Positions 18,344 through 26,791 of a stretch of 64,000 bases of DNA are shown here, piece by piece. The position numbers and the translations under genes were made by a program. Positions within the stretch are counted from its first letter, which is position 1. Each line of letters starts with the position of its first letter. This stretch comes from Pseudomonadota bacterium (GTDB lineage Bacteria > Pseudomonadota > Gammaproteobacteria > Burkholderiales > Burkholderiaceae_C): assembly GCA_023387335.1 (NCBI GenBank), contig JAEWIF010000057.1, positions 1 to 64,000 of the forward strand, in the 5' to 3' direction. Under the pieces are notes generated by a model, which saw only the letters and a program-made list of their open reading frames with translations, made no database searches and was not told the origin of the DNA.

Positions 18344-19162
18344 GGCCAGCGGATGGCTGGTGCGGAACGGGTTGATGTCCAGCCCGCCGCGGCGCGTGTA
18401 GCGCGCGTAGACCGAGAGCTTGGCCGGCCGGCACTGCCGGCGGATGTCCATGAAGATCCGCTCCACGCACTGCTCGTGGAACTCGTTGTGGTTGCGAAAG
18501 CTCACCAGGTAGCGCAGCAGGCCGCCCTGGTCGATCTGCGGGCCCGAATAGCGGATCTGCACCGCGCCCCAGTCGGGCTGCCCCGTCACCAGGCAGTTGC
18601 TTTTGAGCAGGTTGCTGACCAGCACCTCGTCGACCGGCTGCTCGTCGAACGACGCGGTCAGCAGCTCGGGCCGGGGCGAGTAGTCGCTGCACTCGATGTC
18701 CAGGCGATCCAGGTCGACGCCGTCGAGCTCGTGCACCTGCTCCTGGTCGAACACCTCCGGCGCGAGCAGGCGCACGCCCACCGAGCCGGAGACGCCGCTG
18801 CCTCGCCACACGGCCTCCGACAGGTCGGCGCGCAGGCGCGCCAGCACCTCGGAGGGTCCGTCGAAGCGGCTGTTGGTGAAGCTGTTGAGGTAGAGCTTGA
18901 GCGACTTGCTCTCGACGATGTTGGGCGTCTCGCACGGCACGGTGACATGCGCGATGGCGACCACCGGCTTGCCGCGCGGCGTGAGCCAGCTCAGCTCGTA
19001 GGCGGTCCAGAGGTCGGCGCCGAAGAACGGCGGCTGGCCCGCGATGCCCAGCTCCTGGCGCTTGGCCAGGCGCGGGATCGGGTACAGCAGTTCGGGGGCG
19101 TACTGGTCGCGGTAGGCGGCGGGCTTGCCCAGCAGCGAGCCGCCCGGGGTGTTGTCTTGCAT
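18311..19162 (-). CDS. queF: NADPH-dependent 7-cyano-7-deazaguanine reductase
   Basis: QueF reduces preQ0 to preQ1 in queuosine synthesis for tRNA. The 283-residue protein is the long, two-lobed form. It shows the catalytic Cys190 in 'LLKSNCLVTGQPDWG', 'ESKSLKLYLNSFTNSRF' near residue 85 (the QueF NADPH motif region), and 'HNEFHEQCVERI'. Its ATG overlaps the hydrolase stop (ATGA), making it the last gene of a tightly packed five-gene minus-strand set. No other queuosine gene is in the window. Confidence 0.96.
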   Translation of the reverse strand: MQDNTPGGSLLGKPAAYRDQYAPELLYPIPRLAKRQELGIAGQPPFFGADLWTAYELSWLTPRGKPVVAIAHVTVPCETPNIVESKSLKLYLNSFTNSRFDGPSEVLARLRADLSEAVWRGSGVSGSVGVRLLAPEVFDQEQVHELDGVDLDRLDIECSDYSPRPELLTASFDEQPVDEVLVSNLLKSNCLVTGQPDWGAVQIRYSGPQIDQGGLLRYLVSFRNHNEFHEQCVERIFMDIRRQCRPAKLSVYARYTRRGGLDINPFRTSHPLALPPNIRTARQ

Positions 19163-20049
19163 CAGGCGGCAGTCTGCCGCAGGTGCGGCATCAGGGATTG
19201 CAGGAGGCGATCGACCACGCCCGGCGGCAGGTCATGGCCCATGCCGGGAATGGCGACCATCCGCGCGCCGCGGATGCGGCGGGCGGTGTCGTGGCCGCAG
19301 GCGAACGGCACCAGCGGGTCGTCCTGGCCGTGCATCACCAGCGTGGGCGCCTGGATGCGCGGCAGTTCGTCGGCGCGATGGATGTCGGCCGCCACCGCCG
19401 TCATCTGGCGCACGGTGCCGGTGGGATGGAAAGCACGCCGCGTGGCCAGGCGCACGCGCTCGCGCGTCGCTTCCTCGTCGCTCGGGAAGGCGGGGCTCGC
19501 GATCACGTGCAGCAGCTTCATGGTGTGGTCGACGATCGCGTCCTCGGTGCGGCCGTGCGGCCGGCTGAAGAGCGCCCGCAGCACGTGCGGCTTCGGTCCC
19601 GGCAGGTAGCGCGCGCCGCTCGAACTCATGATGCTGGTGAGCGAGAGCACCCGCGACGGCGCGGCCAGCGCCACCCGCTGGGCGATCATGCCGCCCATGC
19701 TCACGCCGACCAGGTGCGCGGACGGGATGTCCAGCGCATCCAGCACGCCGAGCGTGTCGGCCGCCATGTCGTGCAGCGAGTAAGGCGCGTTCACGCGCAG
19801 GCCCAGGCGATGGCGCATCGACGCCAGCATCAGGTTGGGCACGCCCAGGTGGGAGAAGGATTGCGACAGGCCGGCGTCGCGGTTGTCGAAGCGGACGACG
19901 CGAAAGCCCGCTTCCTGCAGCGCCGCCACGAAGGCGGCCGGCCAGGCGATCAGCTGCATGCCCAGCCCCATCACCAGCAGCACCGCCGGCAGGTGGGATT
20001 CGCCGGTGTCCTCGACTTCGATGGCGATGCCGTTGGCCAGCAGCCTCAC
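19162..20049 (-). CDS. Alpha/beta-fold hydrolase
   Basis: The 295-residue protein has an oxyanion-side 'LLVMGLGMQL', 'RFDNRDAGLS', the nucleophile elbow 'GVSMGGMIAQ' (Ser), an acid in 'HGQDDPLVPF', and the catalytic His in 'IPGMGHDLPPG'. This is a complete Ser-Asp-His hydrolase. The layout resembles esterases and aclacinomycin-methylesterase-like enzymes, but the substrate is unknown. A GTG at 20049 forms a GTGA overlap with the dioxygenase stop, and its own stop overlaps the queF ATG, so all three are probably translated from one message. Confidence 0.88.
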   Translation of the reverse strand: MRLLANGIAIEVEDTGESHLPAVLLVMGLGMQLIAWPAAFVAALQEAGFRVVRFDNRDAGLSQSFSHLGVPNLMLASMRHRLGLRVNAPYSLHDMAADTLGVLDALDIPSAHLVGVSMGGMIAQRVALAAPSRVLSLTSIMSSSGARYLPGPKPHVLRALFSRPHGRTEDAIVDHTMKLLHVIASPAFPSDEEATRERVRLATRRAFHPTGTVRQMTAVAADIHRADELPRIQAPTLVMHGQDDPLVPFACGHDTARRIRGARMVAIPGMGHDLPPGVVDRLLQSLMPHLRQTAA

Positions 20050-20906
20050 TCGAAGCGCCGCTCCCGCAGCCACTTGGTGGCGATCCACTTCTCGCCCGCC
20101 AGCACCGGCGCGCCGCCGTGCAGCGTTCGGGTGGACGGATGCGGCCGGTCGTAGCTGAAGAAAACGCCGTGGCCGCGCTTGGGGAAGACTTCGAGGTGCA
20201 CGTCGGGAAAGGTGGTGCCGCCGCCCTTTTCCGGCTCGCCCAGGTACATCACCAGCGTGGCCACGCGCTGGCCGCCGCGCTTGAGGATGGTGGGCGTGCC
20301 CGGCTCCTTCGGATCGAAGTAGTCGTAGTGCGGCTTGTATTCGGCGCCCGGGCGGTAGTGCAGCACCTGCAGGCCCTCGCCGTTCTCCTCGGGCCAGTTG
20401 ACCAGGCGCGCGATGCGCGCCTCGAGGCGGCGCACGACCTCGTGCTCGCCGCGCTGGAAGAACATGCCGCTGCTGGTGCGGTCGTCGTTGACCTCCTCGC
20501 CGCCGGTCTTGGTGGCGACGGTGAGCGAGCGCGCGAGGCGCGGCTTGGCCAGGGCGATCAGCTCGTCGCACTCCTCGTCGGAGAGCAGGTTGCCGAACAC
20601 CACCACGCGCGGGTTGTACATGTTCTGCAGGATGTGGACGCGGCGATCGCCCGCGTCGACGTACAGCGGCGACTCGTCCAGCTTCGGGTCCGGCACCGGC
20701 ACCCCGGGCGGCAGGCCGTCGGCCTGGGCCTTGGCCTCGAGGTGGTCGCGCAGCGTGCTCTCCATGGCCTCGATGGCCACTTCCTCCTGCCAGCCGGACG
20801 CCAGCATGGACTGCAGCACCGATTCCGCGCTGTGGCCGGCCTGCGCCTGGTCCACGATCCAGCGGCGCAGTTCGGGCGTGATCTGCTGTTGCGTCTTCGT
20901 CGTCAT
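20046..20906 (-). CDS. Prolyl 4-hydroxylase-like 2-oxoglutarate/Fe(II) dioxygenase
   Basis: The 286-residue protein has the complete metal and cosubstrate set: His193 and Asp195 in 'KPHYDYFD', distal His263 in 'TLHGGAPV' and Lys273 in 'GEKWIATKW' for 2-oxoglutarate. An N-terminal helical part of about 60 residues precedes the catalytic domain. Bacterial members of this P4H-alpha-like family hydroxylate prolines in proteins such as EF-Tu, or act on unknown targets. It is translationally coupled to yaaA upstream and to the hydrolase downstream. Target protein not predictable from sequence. Confidence 0.92.
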   Translation of the reverse strand: MTTKTQQQITPELRRWIVDQAQAGHSAESVLQSMLASGWQEEVAIEAMESTLRDHLEAKAQADGLPPGVPVPDPKLDESPLYVDAGDRRVHILQNMYNPRVVVFGNLLSDEECDELIALAKPRLARSLTVATKTGGEEVNDDRTSSGMFFQRGEHEVVRRLEARIARLVNWPEENGEGLQVLHYRPGAEYKPHYDYFDPKEPGTPTILKRGGQRVATLVMYLGEPEKGGGTTFPDVHLEVFPKRGHGVFFSYDRPHPSTRTLHGGAPVLAGEKWIATKWLRERRFE

Positions 20907-21682
20907 GGCTGCATTTTCCTCCGGAAGACCAGCCGGTCGGGCTGGGATGCGGGAGCATCGAAGCGATAGCCCTCGAAGTCAAAGCCTTCCAGCGTCCGGG
21001 GCGTCAGCACGCGCTGCTGGACGGCGTAGCGGGCCATCAGGCCGCGCGCCTTCTTGGCGAAGAAACTGATGACCTTGTAGCCGCCGCCCTTCCAGTCCTC
21101 GAACACGCATTCGATCACCCGGGCCTTCAGGTGCCCCAGGTCGACCGAGCGGAAGTATTCCTGGGAGGCCAGGTTCACCACGACCGGCGTGGCGTCGGCC
21201 TGCAGGTCCTGGTTGAGCTGCTCGGCGATGTCCGAACCCCAGAACTGGTAGAGGTTGCGGGCGCTGCCGACCGGCAGCGAGGTGCCCATCTCCAGGCGGT
21301 AGGGCTGCATGCGGTCGAGCGGGCGCAGCACGCCGTACAGGCCGCTGAGCATGCGCAGGTGGCGCTGCGCCCAGTCGAGGTCGGCGCGCGACAGGGTGCG
21401 GGCCTGCAGGCCGTCGTACACGTCGCCGTTGAACGCCAGCACGGCCTGGCGGGAGTTGTGCTCGTCGAACCGCTCGGACCAGGCCCGGTAGCGGCCGACG
21501 TTCAGCTCGGCCAGGGCCGGGCTGATGTCCATCAGCTCGGCGATCTGCCGCGGCGACTGGCGGCGCAGCACCTCGATCAGGCGGGCCGACTGCTTCGGGA
21601 AGCGCGGCAAGGTGTGGGGGACGTCGGCGGCGACCGGCGTTTCGTAGTCCAGCGTCTTGGCCGGCGACAGGAGGAAGAGCAT
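20903..21682 (-). CDS. yaaA: Peroxide stress protein YaaA
   Basis: The 259-residue protein begins with the family start 'MLFLLSPAKTLDYETP' and contains 'FNGDVYDGL' near residue 84, 'HLRMLSGLYGVLRPLD' and 'YQFWGSDI'. YaaA (UPF0246) limits intracellular free iron and protects DNA and protein from oxidative damage during peroxide stress in Escherichia coli. Its stop overlaps the ATG of an Fe(II)-dependent dioxygenase, an association that may reflect shared iron biology. Seven bases separate it from the small membrane protein upstream. Confidence 0.95.
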   Translation of the reverse strand: MLFLLSPAKTLDYETPVAADVPHTLPRFPKQSARLIEVLRRQSPRQIAELMDISPALAELNVGRYRAWSERFDEHNSRQAVLAFNGDVYDGLQARTLSRADLDWAQRHLRMLSGLYGVLRPLDRMQPYRLEMGTSLPVGSARNLYQFWGSDIAEQLNQDLQADATPVVVNLASQEYFRSVDLGHLKARVIECVFEDWKGGGYKVISFFAKKARGLMARYAVQQRVLTPRTLEGFDFEGYRFDAPASQPDRLVFRRKMQP

Positions 21683-21689
21683 CGGGAAT

Positions 21690-21956
21690 CTATTTCCAGG
21701 CGCGCGAGGCGAGCCACTGGGCGCTGGCGGCAGCCAGGACGACGGCCGCGTACGTGGCCATCTTGCCGTCGCGGCCGAACCACCAGAGGCCCACCGCCAG
21801 CGCGGCCGTGGCGGCCAGGAACACGGCGATGGCCGGTTTCCAGAAGCCCGGCGCGGTGCGCAACAGCAGGCGTGCCACGAGGGGGAGAATCAGCGCCAGG
21901 AACGCCGCGGGGGCCAGGAATCCGGCCAAATGCAAGAAGAAATCGATCGGGCCCAT
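21690..21956 (-). CDS. Small three-helix membrane protein, unknown
   Basis: The 88-residue protein is mostly hydrophobic, with segments at about 7-32, 41-60 and 66-82 separated by short basic or charged turns. It is the first gene of the minus-strand set that continues with yaaA 7 nt later, and is divergent from hemA. No conserved functional motif is recognised. Coding potential is supported by its tight operon spacing and membrane-protein composition. Confidence 0.65.
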   Translation of the reverse strand: MGPIDFFLHLAGFLAPAAFLALILPLVARLLLRTAPGFWKPAIAVFLAATAALAVGLWWFGRDGKMATYAAVVLAAASAQWLASRAWK

Positions 21957-22005
21957 CCGGTGAAGGTCTTGACCTGCGCTAAGTGCTTGAAAACGGTACG
22001 GATTT

Positions 22006-22011
22006 TATAAT
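22006..22011 (+). promoter_or_regulatory. Consensus -10 box of hemA, predicting a leaderless mRNA
   Basis: A perfect TATAAT lies 7 nt before the hemA ATG, so transcription should start at or within a base or two of the start codon. No Shine-Dalgarno sequence lies between them. No good -35 is found at 16-18 nt; TTGACC at 21969 and TTGAAA at 21987 are wrongly spaced. The start codon is supported by the conserved protein N terminus. Confidence 0.55.
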
Positions 22012-22018
22012 TCGCCCC

Positions 22019-23290
22019 ATGGCAGTCTGGGCATTGGGCATCAACCACACGACCGCCCCGCTGGACATGCGGGGCAAGTTCGCGTTCGCCCTCGACCAGA
22101 TCCAGCCCACGCTGGGCCAATTGCGGCACAGCCTGCAGGGCCGGCTGCAGAAGCAGCCCGAAGCGGCCATCCTGTCCACCTGCAACCGCACCGAGATTTA
22201 TTGCGCCGGTCCCGACCACGGGCTGGAGCCCACGCTGGAGTGGCTGGCGCAGTCGGGCGGCGTCTCGCCCAGCCTGCTGCGGTCGCATGCCTACACGCTG
22301 CAGGGCGGCATGGCGGCGCGCCACGCCTTCCGGGTCGCCAGCGGCCTCGATTCCATGGTGCTGGGCGAGGCCCAGATCCTGGGCCAGCTGAAGGACGCGG
22401 TGCGCATGGCCGAGGAAGCCGGCGCGCTGGGCACCACGCTCAACCAGCTGTTCCAGCGCTCCTTCGCCGTGGCCAAGGAAGTGCGCAGCGCCACCGAGAT
22501 CGGCGCGCATTCCATCAGCATGGCCGCCGCGGCGGTGCGCCTGGCCGGCCAGCTGTTCGAGGACCTGGGCAAGATCCGCGTGCTGTTCGTCGGCGCGGGC
22601 GAGATGATCGAGCTGGCGGCCACGCACTTCGCGGCGAAGGATCCCGAGCGGATCGCCGTCGCCAACCGCACGCTGGAGCGCGGCGAGAAGCTCGCCACCC
22701 GCTTCGGCGGCGAGGTGATGCGCCTGGCCGACCTGCCCGAGCGCCTGCACGAATTCGACGCGGTGGTCAGCTCCACCGCCAGCACGCTGCCCATCATCGG
22801 CCTGGGCGCCGTGGAGCGCGCGCTCAAGCGGCGCAAGCACCGCCCGATGTTCATGGTCGACCTCGCCGTGCCGCGCGACATCGAGCCCGAGGTGAAGGCG
22901 CTGGAAGACGTCTACCTGTACACGGTGGACGACCTGGCGCACGTGGTGCAGACCGGCCAGGCGAACCGCCAGGCCGCCGTCGCCCAGGCCGAAGCCATCA
23001 TCGACGCCGGCGTCCAGAGCTTCCTGCACTGGATGGACCAGCGCGGCGCCGTGCCGCTGATCCGCCAGCTGAACGCGCAGGCGGACGAATGGCGCGCGCT
23101 GGAGATCGCCCGCGCCCGCAAGCTGCTGGCCAAGGGCGAGGACGTCGACACGGTGTTGGAAGCGCTGTCGCGCGGGCTGACGCAGAAGATGCTGCACGGC
23201 GCGATGGCCGAACTGCACTCCGGCGACGCGGCCTCGCGCGAGCGCGCAGGCTCGGCCATCGAACACTTCTTCCTGCGCAAGGAGCGTTAG
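22019..23290 (+). CDS. hemA: Glutamyl-tRNA reductase
   Basis: HemA reduces glutamyl-tRNA to glutamate-1-semialdehyde, the first committed step of heme synthesis by the C5 route. The 423-residue protein shows 'GINHTTAPLDMR', the catalytic Cys55 in 'ILSTCNRTEIY', 'GLDSMVLGEAQILGQ' near residue 115, the NADPH domain 'VLFVGAGEMIE', and a C-terminal dimerisation helix. The ATG at 22019 matches the usual start; a longer frame from 21983 is unlikely. It heads the run hemA-prfA-prmC-grxD. The other hem genes here lie about 17 kb away. Confidence 0.96.
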   Translation: MAVWALGINHTTAPLDMRGKFAFALDQIQPTLGQLRHSLQGRLQKQPEAAILSTCNRTEIYCAGPDHGLEPTLEWLAQSGGVSPSLLRSHAYTLQGGMAARHAFRVASGLDSMVLGEAQILGQLKDAVRMAEEAGALGTTLNQLFQRSFAVAKEVRSATEIGAHSISMAAAAVRLAGQLFEDLGKIRVLFVGAGEMIELAATHFAAKDPERIAVANRTLERGEKLATRFGGEVMRLADLPERLHEFDAVVSSTASTLPIIGLGAVERALKRRKHRPMFMVDLAVPRDIEPEVKALEDVYLYTVDDLAHVVQTGQANRQAAVAQAEAIIDAGVQSFLHWMDQRGAVPLIRQLNAQADEWRALEIARARKLLAKGEDVDTVLEALSRGLTQKMLHGAMAELHSGDAASRERAGSAIEHFFLRKER

Positions 23291-23359
23291 CTCCGGGCGA
23301 CGCGCCCCGCGGGCGCGTGAACCGCGCCGTCGCGCGGCCGTACTCCGTCTTTCCCCTCA

Positions 23360-24439
23360 ATGAAACCCTTCCTCCGCCAGCAACTCGAGCGCTACCCGGT
23401 CCGCCTGCAGGAACTGGATTTCTTCCTGCAGCAGCCGGAAGTCGCCGACGACATGGAGCGCTTCCGCGCGCTCACGCGCGAGCACGCCGAGGTGAGCGAG
23501 GTCGCGGGCCTGTTCGAGCGCTTCCGCCGGCGCGAGGGCGACCTGGCCCAGGCGCGCGAGATGCTGGAGGACGCCGACATGGCCGACATGGCGCGCGAGG
23601 AGATCGCCGCCATCGAGGCCGAGATGCCGGTCCTGGAGGACGATCTGCAGAAGCTGCTGCTGCCCAAGGACCCGGACGACGTCCGCAACACCTTCCTGGA
23701 GATCCGCGCCGGCACCGGCGGCGACGAATCGGCGCTCTTCGCGGGCGACCTGCTGCGCATGTACACGAAATACGCGGAGCGGCAAGGCTGGCGCTGCGAG
23801 GTGGTGAGCGAGAGCGAGGGCGAGGTCGGGGGCTTCAAGGAAGTCGTTGTCCGCATGGTCGGCGACGGCGTGTACGGCAAGCTGAAGTTCGAGTCGGGCG
23901 GGCATCGCGTGCAGCGCGTGCCCGCCACCGAGACGCAGGGGCGCATCCACACCAGCGCGTGCACCGTGGCGGCGCTGCCCGAGCCCGACGAGGCGCAGGC
24001 GGTGCAGCTCAATCCGGCCGACCTGCGCATCGACACCTTCCGCGCCAGCGGCGCGGGCGGCCAGCACATCAACAAGACCGATTCGGCGGTGCGCATCACG
24101 CACATCCCGACCGGCATCGTGGCCGAGTGCCAGGACGACCGCTCGCAGCACCGCAACAAGGCCAAGGCGCTGCAGGTGCTGGCCGCGCGCATCCGCGAGA
24201 AGGAGCGCAGCGAGCGTGCCGCCAAGGAAGCCGCCACGCGCAAGGGCCTGATCGGCAGCGGCGACCGCAGCGATCGAATCCGCACCTACAACTTCCCGCA
24301 GGGGCGCGTCACCGACCACCGGATCAACCTCACGCTCTACAAGCTGCAGTTCGTGATGGAAGGCGAACTGGACGAGCTGGTCGAAGGCCTGCTGCTGGCG
24401 CGCAAGGCCGAGCAGCTGGAGGAGCTGGGGCTGACATGA
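23360..24439 (+). CDS. prfA: Peptide chain release factor 1
   Basis: RF1 ends translation at UAA and UAG. The 359-residue protein has the stop-codon-reading PAT tripeptide in 'QRVPATETQGRIHTS' and the catalytic GGQ loop in 'RASGAGGQHINKTDSAVR', where the Gln is the target of PrmC methylation. The N-terminal coiled domain and C-terminal 'GELDELVEGLLLA' are complete. It starts about 70 nt after hemA and overlaps prmC by 4 nt (ATGA), a long-conserved pairing of factor and modifier. Confidence 0.97.
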   Translation: MKPFLRQQLERYPVRLQELDFFLQQPEVADDMERFRALTREHAEVSEVAGLFERFRRREGDLAQAREMLEDADMADMAREEIAAIEAEMPVLEDDLQKLLLPKDPDDVRNTFLEIRAGTGGDESALFAGDLLRMYTKYAERQGWRCEVVSESEGEVGGFKEVVVRMVGDGVYGKLKFESGGHRVQRVPATETQGRIHTSACTVAALPEPDEAQAVQLNPADLRIDTFRASGAGGQHINKTDSAVRITHIPTGIVAECQDDRSQHRNKAKALQVLAARIREKERSERAAKEAATRKGLIGSGDRSDRIRTYNFPQGRVTDHRINLTLYKLQFVMEGELDELVEGLLLARKAEQLEELGLT

Positions 24440-25263
24440 CACCCGCGCAGGCGCTGCGACAGGCCGCCGCCGCGGGCGTCGAGCGGCTGGACGCGCAGTT
24501 GCTGCTGCTGCATGCACTGGCGCGGCCGGCGACGGATCGCGCGTGGTTGCTGGCGCACGATGACGAAGCGATGGCGCCGCAAGCCGTGCAGGCGTTCCAG
24601 GCCTGCTGCGAGCGCCGGGCCGCGGGCGAGCCGCTCGCGTACATCGTGGGCAGCAAGGAATTCTTCGGGCTCGAGGTCCATGTGGATGCCCGCGTGCTCG
24701 TGCCGCGGCCCGACACCGAGACGGTGGTCGAGTGGTCGCTGGAGGTACTCGCCGACATGACCGCGCCGCGCATGGTCGACCTCGGCACGGGCAGCGGAGC
24801 CATCGCCCTGGCTATCGCGCATCGCAGGACGGATGCGCAGGTCGAGGCGGTGGATGCGAGTGCCGATGCCCTGGCGGTGGCGAGTGAAAACGCGCGCCGT
24901 CTCTCATTGCCGGTGCGGTTCAACCACGGCCAATGGCTCGCCGGTTGCAGCGGTCCCTACGACCTGATCGTCTCCAACCCGCCCTACGTCGCCGAGGGCG
25001 ACGAGCATCTGCCGGCGCTGCGGCACGAGCCGCTGCAGGCGCTGGTGGCAGGCGCGGACGGCCTGGACGACATCCGCGCCATCGTGCAGCAGGCGCCGCG
25101 CCGTCTCGCTCCGAACGGCTGGCTGCTGCTGGAGCACGGCTGGGACCAGGCCGAGGCCGTGCGTGGGCTGCTGCAAGCCGCCGGATTCGCCGACGTCGGC
25201 TCCCGCCGCGACCTTGCGGGCATCGAGCGCTGCACCGGCGGCCGCTGGCTTGAACGCGGATAA
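24436..25263 (+). CDS. prmC: Release factor glutamine methyltransferase
   Basis: PrmC methylates the GGQ glutamine of release factors using SAM. The 275-residue protein has the SAM-binding 'MVDLGTGSGAIALAIA' near residue 113 and the catalytic NPPY at residues 181-184 in 'LIVSNPPYVAEGD'. An N-terminal helical substrate-binding domain precedes 'VLVPRPDTE'. Its ATG overlaps the prfA stop, so both are made from one message, and its TAA lies about 50 nt before grxD. Confidence 0.96.
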   Translation: MTPAQALRQAAAAGVERLDAQLLLLHALARPATDRAWLLAHDDEAMAPQAVQAFQACCERRAAGEPLAYIVGSKEFFGLEVHVDARVLVPRPDTETVVEWSLEVLADMTAPRMVDLGTGSGAIALAIAHRRTDAQVEAVDASADALAVASENARRLSLPVRFNHGQWLAGCSGPYDLIVSNPPYVAEGDEHLPALRHEPLQALVAGADGLDDIRAIVQQAPRRLAPNGWLLLEHGWDQAEAVRGLLQAAGFADVGSRRDLAGIERCTGGRWLERG

Positions 25264-25314
25264 TCCGTCCCAACGTCACGGACATCCGTCCCACCCAGCA
25301 TCCAGGAGAGTTAC

Positions 25315-25647
25315 ATGAGCGACGCCCAGAACCGCATCGACCAGCTGGTCAAGAACAACGACGTGCTGCTCTTCATGAAGGGCAACGCCAGTTTTCCGAT
25401 GTGCGGTTTCTCCGGCCGAGCCATCCAGATCCTGAAGGCGTGCGGCGTCGATCCCAAGAGCCTGACCACGGTGAACGTGCTGGAGGACGACGAGGTCCGC
25501 CAGGGCATCAAGGAATACAGCAACTGGCCGACCATCCCGCAGCTCTACGTGCGCGGCGAATTCATCGGCGGCTCGGACATCATGATGGAGATGTACCAGA
25601 GCGGCGAGCTGCAGCAGGTGCTCGGCGCCACCGCCCCGCGCGGCTGA
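25315..25647 (+). CDS. grxD: Monothiol glutaredoxin (Grx4/GrxD type)
   Basis: The 110-residue protein has the monothiol active site CGFS with Cys30, the 'WPTIPQLYV' cis-Pro strand and 'GEFIGGSDIMMEMYQSGEL' for glutathione binding. Such glutaredoxins bind and transfer [2Fe-2S] clusters and work with BolA proteins. Its place after hemA-prfA-prmC is common in Burkholderiales. A GGAG lies about 7 nt before the ATG, and a weak -10-like GATAAT overlaps the prmC stop. Confidence 0.96.
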   Translation: MSDAQNRIDQLVKNNDVLLFMKGNASFPMCGFSGRAIQILKACGVDPKSLTTVNVLEDDEVRQGIKEYSNWPTIPQLYVRGEFIGGSDIMMEMYQSGELQQVLGATAPRG

Positions 25648-25789
25648 CGCGCGCATCAGCAGTCGCATCCGCCGGCTGCTGGCTTCCTCGGCATTTTCCT
25701 GACAACGGTCGCGGCAGCGGCCCGACTCGGTTGAACTCGTGCGTCGCCTATGCTGGAATGAACCCAGCAGTTCAGCAGGAGGTGCGCGA

Positions 25790-26788
25790 ATGGAAAACCG
25801 CAGTCTGGTCCCCCATCAACCGTCTTCGTTCAAGCTACCCATCGCCAACCTGCGCAGCGTGTTCCGGCCGCACGACGTCGAGCGCAAGCTGGCCAAGCTG
25901 CCCAACAAGGACCACGAGAACCTGCGCACGACCTACGAGCGCATGCTCGAGCGCGGTCCCGAGCGCTTCCAAGTCAAGCCCAGCGGCGTGCCCGACATGG
26001 CCGCGCTGTACGGACAGCTTCCCAACTTCACCGACGCGCTGGACGACGTGCGCCGCCACGTCGCGCTGTCGCAGGACAGCCGCGACGGCCTGGAGGTCAC
26101 GCCCATGCTGCTGCTGGGCCCGCCCGGGATCGGCAAGACGCATTTCGCCCGCAAGCTGGCCGACCTGCTCGGCACCGGCATGAGCCTGGTGCCCATGAGC
26201 TCGATGACGGCCGGCTGGCTGCTGTCGGGCGCATCGTCGCAATGGAAGGGCGCCAAGCCGGGCAAGGTGTTCGAGGCCATCGTCGACGGCCAGTACGCCA
26301 ACCCGGTGATCGTGGTCGACGAGATCGACAAGGCCGCCGCGGACGCCCAGTACGACCCGCTCGGCGCGCTCTACGGCCTGCTCGAGCACGACACCGCGTG
26401 CAGCTTCATGGACGAGTTCGCGGAAGTGGCCATCGATGCCAGCCAGGTCATCTGGATCATGACGGCCAACGACGAGCGCTGCATCCCCGAGCCCATCCTC
26501 AACCGCATGAACGTGTTCGAGATCGAGGCGCCCTCGTTCGAGGCGGCGCGGCAGATCGCGCGCAACCTCTACCTGTCGATCCGCGCCGAGCACGGCTGGG
26601 GCGCGCGCTTCGAGCCCGAGCCGTCCGACGACCTGCTCGATCTGCTGGCCGAGCTGGCGCCGCGCGAGATGCGGCGCGCGCTCATGACGGGCTTCGGCAA
26701 TGCGCGCCTGGACCAGCGCGGCGAGATCGCTGTGGAAGACCTGCCCAAGCCCGGTTCGAGCAAGGGCAGGATCGGCTTCGTGCAGTAG
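25790..26788 (+). CDS. AAA+ ATPase of unknown role (Lon-like ATPase core)
   Basis: The 332-residue protein has an N-terminal helical part, a Walker A 'GPPGIGKTH' at 110-118, a Walker B 'PVIVVDEIDKA' near 172-182, a sensor-1-like 'WIMTANDE' and an arginine-bearing 'PILNRMNVFEIE'. The core most resembles the ATPase of Lon, but no Ser-Lys protease domain follows, so it is not a protease by itself. The ATG at 25790 is preceded by AGGAGG 7 nt upstream. It lies about 140 nt after grxD and converges with a lytic transglycosylase gene. Confidence 0.82.
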   Translation: MENRSLVPHQPSSFKLPIANLRSVFRPHDVERKLAKLPNKDHENLRTTYERMLERGPERFQVKPSGVPDMAALYGQLPNFTDALDDVRRHVALSQDSRDGLEVTPMLLLGPPGIGKTHFARKLADLLGTGMSLVPMSSMTAGWLLSGASSQWKGAKPGKVFEAIVDGQYANPVIVVDEIDKAAADAQYDPLGALYGLLEHDTACSFMDEFAEVAIDASQVIWIMTANDERCIPEPILNRMNVFEIEAPSFEAARQIARNLYLSIRAEHGWGARFEPEPSDDLLDLLAELAPREMRRALMTGFGNARLDQRGEIAVEDLPKPGSSKGRIGFVQ

Positions 26789-26791
26789 GCG

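Noticed and set aside
21969..21992. TTGACC (21969) and TTGAAA (21987) as -35 boxes for hemA
   Set aside because: Spacings to the TATAAT are 31 and 13 nt, outside the 15-19 nt range.
22201..24435. Long open frame continuous with prmC covering hemA and prfA
   Set aside because: It is the high-GC shadow of hemA and prfA; only the last 828 bp (prmC) have family motifs, and the ATG at 24436 overlaps the prfA stop.
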